A stretch of 64,000 nucleotides of DNA from Nocardioides sp. NBC_00368 (GCF_036090055.1 NZ_CP107970.1:126501-190500), one strand, 5' to 3'; positions 36,231 to 45,105 are shown, counted from the stretch's first letter. Translations and numbers: made by a program. Notes: generated by a model from the sequence alone, not told the origin.

Positions 36231-36389
36231 CCAGCGGACTCAAGGACACAAGACGCCGCGGCGGATCCGGGCGAATCTTTCCCCCGGAACGATGATCCGC
36301 ATCATGGGCAGCCAGGCGCATACTTCGAAGTAGCTGACCGGCCGATCTCGGCATCCAGAGTCTTCGGCAGCAGCTCGCCAGGAGGCGTC

Positions 36390-37004
36390 ATGAAGATGTC
36401 GAAGGTAGGAGGAGGGACCGGCGCTGTGCGCCGGATTCTCGTAGCGCTGACTCTCTGCGTCGGCCTGCTGGTCGCCGGCAGTCCCCATGCCGCTGCGGTT
36501 CCCACCGACCTGGACTCGTGCCCGACGAACAGACCGACGCTGTACGACGTGACCATCGGCAACACGAACGTCGCGGACTTCGCCAGCGACGGCCATGTCT
36601 GGGCCCTCGACTCCTACCTCCAGCATGTCCAGGTGTGGAAGATCGGTCAGAAGCACTACTGCTTCCGCATCGAGTACAACGGCACCTGGACCAGCTTCGC
36701 GGGCGTCAGCCCCGGCGGCACCGGAACGATCAGCGAAGGCCTCACCGGCACCTTCTACGGCCTGCGGATCCTCCGGCTGACCGGCGAGTTCAACCCGCAG
36801 TATCCGCTCAGCGGCCACGTCGCCGACTTCGACTGGCAGTGCCAGTCCGACGGCACCTGCACCGGCCCGCGGCCATCGCCCGCCATGTACTTCTCGCCCA
36901 TCACCAACGCCAACATCACGTGGTCCGAGTTCCACGCCACCAGTGCAGCCAACGGCACCTGGCACGACACGACGTACGGCTATTCCGGCGACATCACCGA
37001 CTGA
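36390..37004 (+). CDS. Secreted protein of unknown function
   Basis: The 204-residue protein has a signal peptide (VRRILVALTLCVGLLVAGSPHAAA, cleavage near residue 36) and a mature domain of about 168 residues with a few cysteines and many aromatic, Gly and Thr residues. It looks like a beta-rich secreted domain, but I do not recognise the family. AGGAGG precedes the ATG at ideal distance. It stands alone, with a strong hairpin (37074-37097) downstream as a likely terminator. Confidence 0.75.
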   Translation: MKMSKVGGGTGAVRRILVALTLCVGLLVAGSPHAAAVPTDLDSCPTNRPTLYDVTIGNTNVADFASDGHVWALDSYLQHVQVWKIGQKHYCFRIEYNGTWTSFAGVSPGGTGTISEGLTGTFYGLRILRLTGEFNPQYPLSGHVADFDWQCQSDGTCTGPRPSPAMYFSPITNANITWSEFHATSAANGTWHDTTYGYSGDITD

Positions 37005-37073
37005 GTCTTTTCGCAAGCGGCGACGTCGGCACCTGTGGACTGCCTCCCGCAGTACGTCGCCCTGGCAACGCCA

Positions 37074-37097
37074 TCGGACACCCCTGAGGGTGTCCGA
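37074..37097. terminator. Terminator hairpin between convergent genes
   Basis: TCGGACACCC and GGGTGTCCGA form a perfect 10-bp stem with the loop CTGA, located between the secreted-protein gene (+) and the zinc-ribbon gene (-). A second, shorter inverted repeat (GCAATTGAGTCAATTGC, 37105-37121) follows. No long T-run is seen, as is usual in high-GC actinobacteria. Confidence 0.6.
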
Positions 37098-37113
37098 CGC
37101 GGCTGCAATTGAG

Positions 37114-37299
37114 TCAATTGCGGCGTAGGTCTCTGGCACCTGCCAGACTGCGCAGGCCCGCGTTCAGGATGGGTCGGTGACCAGGGCACGTACGCGCTTT
37201 AGGTGAGAACCAGGACCGCCAGCAGGACATACAACGCAGCACGCCAGGGTGCTCTGGGTCTACCTCAACGTTGCCGCTGCACTGCGGGCACTGGTCCAT
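37114..37299 (-). CDS. Small zinc-ribbon-like protein
   Basis: The 61-residue protein begins MDQCPQCSGNVEVDPEHPGVLRCMSC, two CxxC pairs about 17 residues apart, as in a zinc ribbon, followed by a basic tail. GGAG stands about 7 bases before the ATG, and the gene follows the DUF397 gene after 11 bases. Such small zinc proteins often accompany XRE/DUF397 modules, but its role is unknown. Confidence 0.55.
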   Translation of the reverse strand: MDQCPQCSGNVEVDPEHPGVLRCMSCWRSWFSPKARTCPGHRPILNAGLRSLAGARDLRRN

Positions 37300-37310
37300 A
37301 GCGCAACTCC

Positions 37311-37520
37311 CTACGGCTCGACGTCGAATTCCCCCACCTTGGCACCGGTCAGGAAGTCTGTCCACTCGGCCGTCGTGAACTCGACAGTCTTGCCGGTGAT
37401 GGAGCTGCGGACAGCCACCGTGCCCGGCCGGTTGGTCGCGACCTCCACGCACCGAGGGTCGCTGTTGTCATAGGAGCACGCGGTTGAAGTGCGGAACTCG
37501 AACTCGGGGAGTGCGGTCAT
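37311..37520 (-). CDS. DUF397-domain protein
   Basis: The 69-residue protein spans one DUF397 domain: FRTSTACSYDNSDPRCVEVA, VAVRSSITGKTVEFTTAEWTDFLTGAKVGEFD. In actinobacteria DUF397 proteins are paired with XRE regulators of the WhiJ type and are thought to act as their antagonists. Here the XRE gene lies divergently at 37979 and is broken by an insertion sequence. The ATG overlaps the stop of the preceding small gene. Confidence 0.88.
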   Translation of the reverse strand: MTALPEFEFRTSTACSYDNSDPRCVEVATNRPGTVAVRSSITGKTVEFTTAEWTDFLTGAKVGEFDVEP

Positions 37521-37726
37521 GCGCGTACCTTTCGAAGGTTCTGCTCCGGGGAGACGGTCCCCGCACCGCTTGCGTGACTGTCTGCGGCCTCATTGACGGG
37601 TCTGTAGGAACCCAATGCCGCAAGCTTCCTGCGCTCCTCGGGAGGCAACCTCAGGCACGGCGGATGCTTCTCCTCTCTTGGCCAGCGCAATCCGCATGTG
37701 CCGCATGTAGTCGGGTCCTGGTCCAT
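37517..37726 (-). CDS. Small cysteine-containing protein upstream of DUF397
   Basis: The 69-residue product starts MDQDPTTCGTCGLRWPREEKHPPC, a short CxxC plus distal Cys region, followed by a charged segment. Its stop overlaps the DUF397 ATG (ATGA). An open frame extends to 37876, but this start matches the MDQ-type N-terminus of the other small zinc protein here. No family is recognised. The ribosome site is weak. Confidence 0.5.
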   Translation of the reverse strand: MDQDPTTCGTCGLRWPREEKHPPCLRLPPEERRKLAALGSYRPVNEAADSHASGAGTVSPEQNLRKVRA

Positions 37727-38937
37727 CCCGGTAGTCCTGTCTCGTAGACAAAGTGCTGGCACCCGGAACGCCGCAGGCCCACCAATGGTTTGAAGGAGGC
37801 AATCCCAACCGGCAGCGCCCCGGGGTGAAACAAGCCTGTTGGACGTGCGGGGCACGCGCAGGTGGGGGCAACCCACCGCCTCAGGTGGGGGGATTCCCCC
37901 TGGTCACATTGGTGGTGAGACGCCACCGCCGCGCCCTATCCTGGAAGCGGTCCCAATCTCGTGATGAAGGCAAGGCCCATGCCGAATCCGCAGAACCCCG
38001 ACGAACTCGCCGCACGCGTCATTGGCGGGCGCATCCAGAACATCCGCACCCGCACCGGGCGCACCCGGGCGGTCATCGCTGGTCTCGTCGGTCGATCTGA
38101 GGACTGGCTCCGCGATGTTGAGAAGGGCCGGCTCCAGCATCCTCCTGGCCTTGAGATGCTGCTCAAGATCGGACAGGCCCTCGGCGTACGCGACTTGACT
38201 GAGATCACAGGCGAGCACCAGTTGCTGGTTGGCGTCTCCCGCCGTGCCGGACATCCCGTCGTGCCTGCCATTCGTGAGGCCATCGAAGGCGTGGATCTTC
38301 GTCCTCTCCCTTCACCCATCGACCCCGATGAACTTGTCGCGCGCGTCGAGCGCGCATGGAAGCTTTGGCACACCTCGAAGACTCCCCGCGCTGACGCGGG
38401 GGCAATGCTCCCCGAGCTGATCACTGATGGACGACGTGCGTTGCGGACCCTAGAGGGACAAGAGCGCCGAGACGCTGCCGCCGCACTCTCCGGTGCCTAC
38501 GCATTGGCCGAGCAGGTTCTGGCATGGGTTGCTGATGCGCCATTGCTTTGGCTTGCCGCTGACCGTTGCATGGCTGCCGCCGAGATCGCTGATGACCCCG
38601 TAACGCTCGCGTCGGCGTCGTGGGTGCTCGGCAATGTCTGGCGCTCGACAGGCCGCGAGGAAGATGCCTACAGGCTCGCGTCGGATGCCGTGGCACTGCT
38701 TGAGCCACACCTGGACGACAACGAGGACGCCCAAGCAATGTGGGGTGCCTGCCAGTTGCACGGGGCGATCACAGCCGCCCGTATCGGTCGGGAGGGTGAC
38801 GCGCTCCGCGGGATCGACCAGGCAATGACAATGGCGCGCGCGATGCCTGGGGGCTCCGCTCACCCGTGGACTCTGTTCGGTGTGGCAAACACCGACATCA
38901 GCGCCGTGTCAGTGCAGGTCGACCTACGCAAGTCTGG

Positions 38938-40745
38938 CCTGAGTTGGCTCAAGTGGTTAGTGCGTGAGGTTAGGCGTGCTCGAGCGCGTCGAGGATGGCT
39001 TGCTGTGGTTCGGGGATGATGGGGGCGAAGGTCTGCTGGGTGCCGTTGATCGCGATGGTCGCGGACCGCAGTGGCCGTAGTTGGCGAACGACGTTGCGGA
39101 TGGCGAGCCCGGTCCGGGCTTGGACCTCGCGGCTGACCGCGAGCGCGGTGAACACGATGGTGAGGTGGGCCTCGATCGCGTCGCGGGTGTGGTGGAACAT
39201 CGGCCGGGCGCGGAGGTCGGTCTTGGACATCCGGAAGGACTGCTCGACCTGCCATAGGGCGTGGTAGCTGGCGATGACCTCGCCGGCGGGCATCACCGTG
39301 GCGGGGATGTTGGTGACGTAGCCCTTCAGCCCGACCAGTCGCCGGGCTCGGGCCAGCGATGCCTCGTCAAGCTCGGCAGCGCCGTTGCGGGTCTTGACGA
39401 ACCGGGGCGTGCGGGCGGCCTTCTCGCCCGCGACGACGGCTTTGGCCTTGTTCTCCTGCAGGGTCAGCGTCCGGTTGTCGCGCACTGCGCGCTTGGTCGA
39501 GTAGGCCCACACCGCTCGCCACGAGCCGGGATGGTGCTCGGGGTCCCAGACCGGTTCGGCCTTCTGCTTCGGGTCGTTCTCGATCTTGTGCCCGGTGCGT
39601 GGGGTGATGGTGTCGATGACTTGGGCGTCGGTGAAGGCGTCGCCGTGCCAGCGGAAGTGGGACTCCAGATCGTTGGGTGCCTTGGTCACTCGCGATCCCA
39701 CGATGAACCGCAGGTCAGCCTCGTCCAGGTCGCGCAGATTCGTGGCTGCCAGCATCCCGGCGTCGGCGACGATCACGATGTCAGCCAGCCCGTGCCGGGT
39801 CTGGAACTGCTTCACGATCGGGATCAGCGTGAGCGTCTCGGCCTTGTTGCCCTCGAAGCAGCCGATCTCGAGCGGGAACCCGCGTCGGTCGACCAGCAGG
39901 CCCACGACGATCTGGGGGTCGACGCGGCGTTCCTTGGAGTAGCCGACCTTGCGCAGTTCGTCTTCCTTCTCTGCCTCGAAGTAAAGAGTGGTGACGTCGT
40001 AGAGGATCAGGCTGATGTCGCCGCGGGTGGCGGCGTGAGCGAAGCAGGCGGTCGCGATCTGGTCGCGGTAGCTGCTGCCCTTCTTCGCGCCGCCCGTCGT
40101 CGCGGGCTTGGTCTTGGCGTGTGCGCGGCTCAGGGTGCGCTTCATCGTCGCGTAGCTGGCTGGGGTTCGGCCCAGGTCCTTCAACACGCGCCCGGTGTCA
40201 AGCAGTGAGGTCGGCTCTACGATCCGGGCGATCACCAGGTCGCGGAAGACCGGATCGTCGAGGATGTTGAACCCCAAACTGTCGAAGACCGTCGCGAGGG
40301 TCTCGTGCAGGAGTCGGGAGTCAGTGCTCACGACCCGACCGGGTTCATCACGCCGCGCCCTCACCGGCCGTGGAACCGGGTCGAGGACGCCCTGTGCAAC
40401 CGGTTCGGACACGAGTTCCGCGACCCGCGGCGTGGGCGCGACATCCAGGTCGAGAGCGTCCTGTCCGGGATCGGCCAGCAGGCTGCGTGCCTGTTCAAGC
40501 AGGAGCCCGAGCTCGGCATCAGTGTGCGCCGAACCAAGGTGCTTCACGATCCGCTGACGCCCGCCGGCGTATTCAGCGATCTGGACCGCGGTGGCACCCG
40601 ACCCGGTCCTCACCCGCCGAATGAACGCCACCCCGCGACCCTAGACCGCGCCCGCTTAGTGCGTGAAAACGTACTAAGCGTCATCCATACCCGCAGGTCA
40701 GCGACATCTCGTCCCGCCCATCCCCGACCGGTGAGCCAAGTCAGG
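38938..40745. mobile_element. IS1634-family insertion sequence
   Basis: The 1808-bp element has terminal inverted repeats CCTGAGTTGGCTCA (38938-38951) and TGAGCCAAGTCAGG (40732-40745), matching at 13 of 14 positions. It is flanked by a 5-bp target duplication TCTGG (38933-38937 and 40746-40750). It carries one transposase gene on the minus strand. A subterminal sequence TTAGTGCGTGA occurs in the same orientation near both ends (38957-38967 and 40656-40666), and a 28-bp inverted repeat (40653-40680) lies just upstream of the transposase start. Confidence 0.93.
38970..40631 (-). CDS. IS1634-family transposase
   Basis: The 553-residue DDE transposase of the IS4-like IS1634 group begins with MAFIRRVRTGSGATAVQIAEYAGGRQRIVKHLGSAHTDAEL, a typical family N-terminus. 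The catalytic core follows, with IVIVADAGML for the second acidic residue and the LWQVEQSFRMSKTDLRARPMFH region for the C-terminal E motif. The frame is complete with no stops, so the element may still be active. It lies inside an XRE regulator gene in the opposite orientation. Confidence 0.93.
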   Translation of the reverse strand: MAFIRRVRTGSGATAVQIAEYAGGRQRIVKHLGSAHTDAELGLLLEQARSLLADPGQDALDLDVAPTPRVAELVSEPVAQGVLDPVPRPVRARRDEPGRVVSTDSRLLHETLATVFDSLGFNILDDPVFRDLVIARIVEPTSLLDTGRVLKDLGRTPASYATMKRTLSRAHAKTKPATTGGAKKGSSYRDQIATACFAHAATRGDISLILYDVTTLYFEAEKEDELRKVGYSKERRVDPQIVVGLLVDRRGFPLEIGCFEGNKAETLTLIPIVKQFQTRHGLADIVIVADAGMLAATNLRDLDEADLRFIVGSRVTKAPNDLESHFRWHGDAFTDAQVIDTITPRTGHKIENDPKQKAEPVWDPEHHPGSWRAVWAYSTKRAVRDNRTLTLQENKAKAVVAGEKAARTPRFVKTRNGAAELDEASLARARRLVGLKGYVTNIPATVMPAGEVIASYHALWQVEQSFRMSKTDLRARPMFHHTRDAIEAHLTIVFTALAVSREVQARTGLAIRNVVRQLRPLRSATIAINGTQQTFAPIIPEPQQAILDALEHA

Positions 40746-41027
40746 TCTGGGGGAGCGCTCGACGTAGCGAACGCTATCGACCCTGACGCGGTGCCTTCGA
40801 TGGATAGGCGGGCCCGGCTATGGCTCGAACTGTCCCGGGCCTACGCCCAACAGCGAGACTGGATCGGCAGTCTCGGTGCGCTCCGCACCGGCACCGGCAT
40901 CAGCGAGGAGTCAATGCGTAGCCACCCATTGGCGCGGTCGCTGGCGTCCGAGCTAGTGACGCATGGCGGTCGGCTCAATGAGCGTGAGTCACGCGCGCTC
41001 GCATCCAGGCTCGGAGTCACTGCCTAG

Positions 41028-41594
41028 TCAGGGCAGCTGAAGCTTGCCTTCAGTGCGAGCCAGGAGCAGCTTGTACAGCGGCGCGACCGAGCCAGCCCCG
41101 ATGATCTTGCCGCCGGCGATCAATCCCTCGATCTCGTCCAGCGGGATCCAGCGGACCGTGTCGGTCTCGTTGAGGTCAGGAGCCGCGCCGGTGTCTGTGG
41201 CTCCTCGCGCGAGGTAGATGATGTTCGGCTGGTCCACGGTCCCGACCAACGGCTGGAACTCGAGGAACTTCTCGATGGTGCGTGGTCTCCATCCGGTCTC
41301 CTCCTCTGCCTCACGCAGAGCGGCGACGTGCAATTCTTCGCCGTCATCGAGATATCCGCCCGGCAGTTCCCACACCCATCGGTCATGGATGAACCGATGC
41401 CGCCACATCATCAGCACGCGCTCGGAGTCATCGACCATGAGCACCAGCACGGCTGCGGGAATCCGCATCACCCACTGATCAAAGTGCGTCCCGTCAGGAA
41501 GCTCCACGCTCGCCCGACTGAGCACCATCCTCAGCTTGTCGTCGACGATCTTCTCGTCATGGATGATCCACTGGGTCGCGCTGCGCTCGGCCAT
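41028..41594 (-). CDS. Nudix hydrolase
   Basis: The 188-residue protein contains a full Nudix box, GGYLDDGEELHVAALREAEEETGW, matching Gx5Ex7REUxEExGU. It hydrolyses a nucleoside diphosphate linked to another moiety; ADP-ribose pyrophosphatases are the closest in feel. ATG 41594 is used; GTG at 41624 lies within the upstream HAD gene. Its stop directly abuts the end of the broken XRE gene. It probably shares a transcript with the HAD hydrolase. Confidence 0.88.
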   Translation of the reverse strand: MAERSATQWIIHDEKIVDDKLRMVLSRASVELPDGTHFDQWVMRIPAAVLVLMVDDSERVLMMWRHRFIHDRWVWELPGGYLDDGEELHVAALREAEEETGWRPRTIEKFLEFQPLVGTVDQPNIIYLARGATDTGAAPDLNETDTVRWIPLDEIEGLIAGGKIIGAGSVAPLYKLLLARTEGKLQLP

Positions 41595-41604
41595 GGTGAT
41601 CAAC

Positions 41605-42273
41605 TTAGCGGCCGTGCGGTCCACTCTCGTTGATGGCCGCGATCCACTTGGGAAGCTCGGTGAGTGAGGAGATCCGGAGCGTCGCGATCTCGTCTGCCGC
41701 CGGGTCGTGCTCCTGGATCACGCCCCACGGACCCCGGCGGATCAGCGCCGTCGCCATCCCGGACTTAGCGGCCGGCCGGATGTCGTTGTCGAGCCGGTCC
41801 CCGACGTAAAGGATCTCCTCCGCCGCGTACGGAGCCGCCTCGATGACATGTTCGAAGAACCCCAGATCCGGCTTGCTCACACCCCAGTCATCGGAGGTCG
41901 CGACCATGTCCACCGGAAAGTCCAGCTCCCGCAGGATCCGCCCCGCGCTCACCGTCTGGTTCCCCGCCAACCCCAACCACAGTCCGTCCTCGCGCAGCGC
42001 TTTCAAAGCAGGACGTACGTCGGGATAGACATCATCCTCCCCAAACCGCTCCGCCTGCCCGGCCGCTTCCCGCTTCCTCCGCTCCTCGGTCAGATCGAAC
42101 CCCGGCTGGAACACCTGGAACGCCTCGCGATAGTCCATCCCGCGGGCGATCACCGCTCCAAACACCGCCGAGAACGTATGCCGTGGCACCCCCAGCCAGT
42201 CCGCCCAGGTCCCGTACTCGCGGGTCTCGTCAACCAGGCACTCGCCGACATCGAACACCACCGCCCGAATCAT
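41605..42273 (-). CDS. HAD-superfamily hydrolase
   Basis: The 222-residue phosphatase-like protein has motif I FDVGECLVDE (the catalytic first Asp at residue 8, but Gly-Glu where many HADs have a second Asp), motif III Lys in VSKPDLGFF and motif IV GDRLDNDI. It should dephosphorylate a small metabolite. ATG 42273 is preceded by AGGATC and starts with the conserved IRAVVFDVG. The altered motif I (DVGE rather than DxD) may change the activity to another HAD reaction. Confidence 0.85.
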   Translation of the reverse strand: MIRAVVFDVGECLVDETREYGTWADWLGVPRHTFSAVFGAVIARGMDYREAFQVFQPGFDLTEERRKREAAGQAERFGEDDVYPDVRPALKALREDGLWLGLAGNQTVSAGRILRELDFPVDMVATSDDWGVSKPDLGFFEHVIEAAPYAAEEILYVGDRLDNDIRPAAKSGMATALIRRGPWGVIQEHDPAADEIATLRISSLTELPKWIAAINESGPHGR

Positions 42274-42341
42274 GGACCGGGATCCTTCCACATCACCTGT
42301 GTCATAGGCGGCGGAGTGACGCGCCGGAGGGCCGCCGGGGT

Positions 42342-42698
42342 TCATTGGCCGTACGAGTAGCGCAGATCGGCGAACAGCAGCTGGCTCATTCTCTTGCGGA
42401 TGTGCCCGGTCTTGCTGTCATCGGGCGGGTCGCCGGCACTGAGAAGGATGAATGTCAGCGCCGACTCGCCGTGATGATCTGCGAGCTCGAACACGACGTG
42501 GTCGTCGGGTCGACTCGGCCAGAGTGAGGACCAGATGAGGTGCTTCGGTGGATCCGTGTCGAAGACTTCGGGCTCGACCTCATCGGGCAGGAGCGCGAGC
42601 CAGGAGCGGGTGCCTTCGCGCTTGGGGTGGGCCAAGTCGGCCCAGACGACCCGCGGTGGAGCGGGGAGTCGTCGTGTTCTTCTGCCGTACTCGATCAC
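42342..42698 (-). CDS. Small SRPBCC/AHSA1-like protein
   Basis: The 118-residue protein has the shortened START-like pattern: VIEYGRRTRRLPAPPRVVWADLAHPKREG, a middle strand with WSSLWPSRPDDHVVFEL, and a C-terminal helix. The GTG at 42698 is inferred from the first conserved residues; the longer frame to 43064 has no family support. The ligand is unknown. It follows a stretch of lower-GC accessory DNA. Confidence 0.65.
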   Translation of the reverse strand: MIEYGRRTRRLPAPPRVVWADLAHPKREGTRSWLALLPDEVEPEVFDTDPPKHLIWSSLWPSRPDDHVVFELADHHGESALTFILLSAGDPPDDSKTGHIRKRMSQLLFADLRYSYGQ

Positions 42699-42861
42699 CC
42701 TGCAAAGGTAGGAGATCGCGACCGTTTGGCCCACGTGTTTCTCTCGCCCAGAGCGGCCTGACCCGTTCGCGGCGAAGGGACGCACCGCGGTCAGTGGCGT
42801 GGATAGCCTAGATCTGGCCCAACAAGCAGCAGGCTGAGGCACCACGCGTTGAGTTGGTCGC

Positions 42862-45105
42862 TCAGCGATTGCGCGCTTCTGCAATGAGGCGCCGCTTAAC
42901 ATCTTCCGTGAGACCCTCCTCGCCCGCTTGGGCGCGCTCGCCCATGAGGAGACGCGCCTCATCGAGAGTGTCGCGGATCTTCCTCCGGATGACCCGGGGC
43001 GGAAGGTCGACAAGTTCCTTGCGCAGCGCATCTGACAGATCCAGCAAGTCTTTCGGCACCACATCGAGAATCCGCATGTTCAGCATCAGAGGCAGCGTCT
43101 CCTCGGTCTTCCGCGAGAGCCGAGCACGCGCTGGGCCCACACCCAGGTAGTGCAGCATGAAGTCAGGGCTGATAGCCGGGCTCGGCGGCGGCCGTCGTTC
43201 AAGCCGGTCTGCAAGCTCAGCGGCGACCCTGAACGCCGTGCCGTCGAGCGTTAGCCACCAAGACTTGAACCCAAACGCTGACCGCCTCTCGCCGCGTGCT
43301 TCCCGTCGCATCTGCACGCCCACGTAATTTTCGACGTCATGCCCGACCAGCAGGGCACGGGTGCCGGCGTCCATGCGAGGAAGACCTGCCTTCTCACGTC
43401 GATCGTCTTTGCGGTCGCGCGCCTCGTGCCAGATCTCGCCCACCTGCGCGACGAGGTCCTCGGCTGCACGATCGACGAACTCCTGAAGTGACTGAACGTG
43501 GATGTTGAACTCTTCTTCGAGGTAGTCGGCGATGTCGTCGAACTGGCGCGCGCGACCGCAAAACGTCTCCAACCAGCTTTCGAAGTCCTGCGTGCTCCTG
43601 CCGCTCAATTTGAAGACCGAAAGCAGGAACGGCTCTGGGCCGTATGCATCACCCCGGGACAGGGCGGCGTAGTAGCCGCGCGACCTAGCGATGTGAGTCG
43701 CGACCTCTTCGACGACGCCAGGCGTGACATAGAGACGGAGGCCAGCCTCCCAAACGGCGCGCAGCATCAGTCCGTGTGTGCGTGACGCAGAGTCGAGCAG
43801 ATCCTCCGCGAACAACGGAAGGACCACCGATGCGTCCAGCCAAATGTCACCTTCCGAGAAGATTTTGACGATGGCGGACTGCACATCGGGCGTCTCGCGC
43901 ATGAAGGCGAAGAGCGTGTAAGTGTCCGCCAGGCTGCGAAGGTAGCCCCTGACGTCTTCTGGGGGATCAATCATGAGCGAGATGACAACCGCAGCGACGA
44001 CTCGCGGCTCGACGAGTGTCTTGCTGGGGTTCACAGCGAAGTCGGTGTAGACAACCGCCTCCACGTCCTCGAACCGAGCAATAACGTCCTGACGCTCCTT
44101 GATGACGGCCTCGGCGAAGAGCTCTCCCCTGTCTAGGAGCACCCGTTCCAGTACCGAACGTGAGCGCGCGACTGCCTCTTGAATTCCTTCATCGGTGAGC
44201 TCTGCCCCATCCTCTTCGGCGAAGCGGACGACCATTGCTCGGACTTCGCGATCCAATGTGCCGTCGAGTGTCTCAACATCGGCAAGGCGCTCAGCCAGTC
44301 GCTTGCGCTCCTCCCAGGTCAAGCAGAATTCGTCAATCTTTTGGTGATGACGTATGTAAACCTTCGACAGACGCCTAAGTGCTGCGTCGACGGCTTGGTC
44401 GCGCGTCGCCGTGTGCTGGCCTGGAAGCAGTTTCGCGACGTGGCTCTTGACGTCGTGCCTCGTCATCCGGTGTTCGGGGTCCGTTTCTCGCAGCACCGCT
44501 CGGACCACTGCCTCGAAGCAGACCTTCGTTAGACCCTTGTCTCGGGTATCGTCCTGCCATTGCAGTCCGAGGTACACGAATGCGGCTTTGGCCTCCAAAT
44601 CATCCAGTGCTTGCGCTTGACGCTCGAGGGCGGTCCGTGTTCCGCTCCCACCCACATCGAAGGGCTGCATGAACTGTTCCGCCTCTGCCTGCACAGCGGC
44701 GCTCCGGTTGCGTGATGTGAGGAACCACTCCTGGTCCCTGATGTCCAAGAAAATGCGGTAGTCCCTGCGGATGACCTTCTTCAACTCGTTGGCTGCTGCG
44801 CCAATGGCTTGGTTGGTCGCGTAAATGAGCACGGAGACGTCCGGCGCCGTGCCCTTCAGCCGCCGGCAGGTCTCCTTAACCTTCCGGTCCCAGTCCTTGC
44901 GGAGCGAAAATTGCAGAACCACGTCGTCGTCATCCACCGGGCGAAAGAGGCACGCGTCCATCCCTTCGTCGCCGCCTGGCGCTGCCATGGGCCGGAGGCT
45001 GGGGAACTCGTCCGCAAGGAATACGTTTGCCAGCCGCTCGAACAGGCGCCATTGGGTTCCCTCAATCGACGTCAGCGCGTGCCGAAAGCCCTCGTAACTC
45101 GTCAA
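42862..45105 (-). CDS. Large protein joining a nuclease-like N-terminus to a PIN-like C-terminus, putative defence gene
   Basis: The 747-residue protein is not one I recognise as a whole. Residues 17-80 look like a restriction-endonuclease-like fold: GGDEGMDAC (Asp50) then VVLQFSLRKDWDRK (Gln65, Lys70), a loose D...Q-x-K pattern. A helical middle (about 160-410) follows. Residues 415-625 look PIN-like: DIWLDASVVLP (Asp424), TPGVVEEV (Glu466), GHDVENYV (Asp590) and WWLTLD (Asp621). GC content is lower than in flanking genes. It is a single gene with its own 5' gap, which fits a self-contained defence or toxin locus. Domain calls are by eye. Confidence 0.7.
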   Translation of the reverse strand: MTSYEGFRHALTSIEGTQWRLFERLANVFLADEFPSLRPMAAPGGDEGMDACLFRPVDDDDVVLQFSLRKDWDRKVKETCRRLKGTAPDVSVLIYATNQAIGAAANELKKVIRRDYRIFLDIRDQEWFLTSRNRSAAVQAEAEQFMQPFDVGGSGTRTALERQAQALDDLEAKAAFVYLGLQWQDDTRDKGLTKVCFEAVVRAVLRETDPEHRMTRHDVKSHVAKLLPGQHTATRDQAVDAALRRLSKVYIRHHQKIDEFCLTWEERKRLAERLADVETLDGTLDREVRAMVVRFAEEDGAELTDEGIQEAVARSRSVLERVLLDRGELFAEAVIKERQDVIARFEDVEAVVYTDFAVNPSKTLVEPRVVAAVVISLMIDPPEDVRGYLRSLADTYTLFAFMRETPDVQSAIVKIFSEGDIWLDASVVLPLFAEDLLDSASRTHGLMLRAVWEAGLRLYVTPGVVEEVATHIARSRGYYAALSRGDAYGPEPFLLSVFKLSGRSTQDFESWLETFCGRARQFDDIADYLEEEFNIHVQSLQEFVDRAAEDLVAQVGEIWHEARDRKDDRREKAGLPRMDAGTRALLVGHDVENYVGVQMRREARGERRSAFGFKSWWLTLDGTAFRVAAELADRLERRPPPSPAISPDFMLHYLGVGPARARLSRKTEETLPLMLNMRILDVVPKDLLDLSDALRKELVDLPPRVIRRKIRDTLDEARLLMGERAQAGEEGLTEDVKRRLIAEARNR

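Larger units (their letters stand above)
37979..41027 (+). pseudogene. XRE/TPR-type regulator gene split by an insertion sequence
   Basis: The 5' part (37979-38937) encodes an XRE helix-turn-helix (RIQNIRTRTGRTRAVIAGLVGRSEDWLRDVEKG) and TPR-like helices. The 3' part (40746-41027) encodes GGALDVANAIDPDAVPS and the C-terminus. Removing 38938-40750, that is the element plus one copy of the TCTGG duplication, restores one frame of 411 codons reading VDLRKSGGALDVANAID, as expected for this WhiJ-like family. As it stands the protein is cut after about 320 residues and fused to element-encoded residues. It is divergent from the DUF397 cluster. Confidence 0.92.

Noticed and set aside
37074..37121. 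The two inverted repeats as an attachment site
   Set aside because: They sit between convergent genes, where terminator hairpins are expected, and no matching copy is seen elsewhere in the window.
37753..38100. A 115-residue plus-strand frame overlapping the XRE gene start
   Set aside because: It is out of frame with the XRE protein and Arg/His-rich, with no ribosome site; the region is better read as the XRE promoter.
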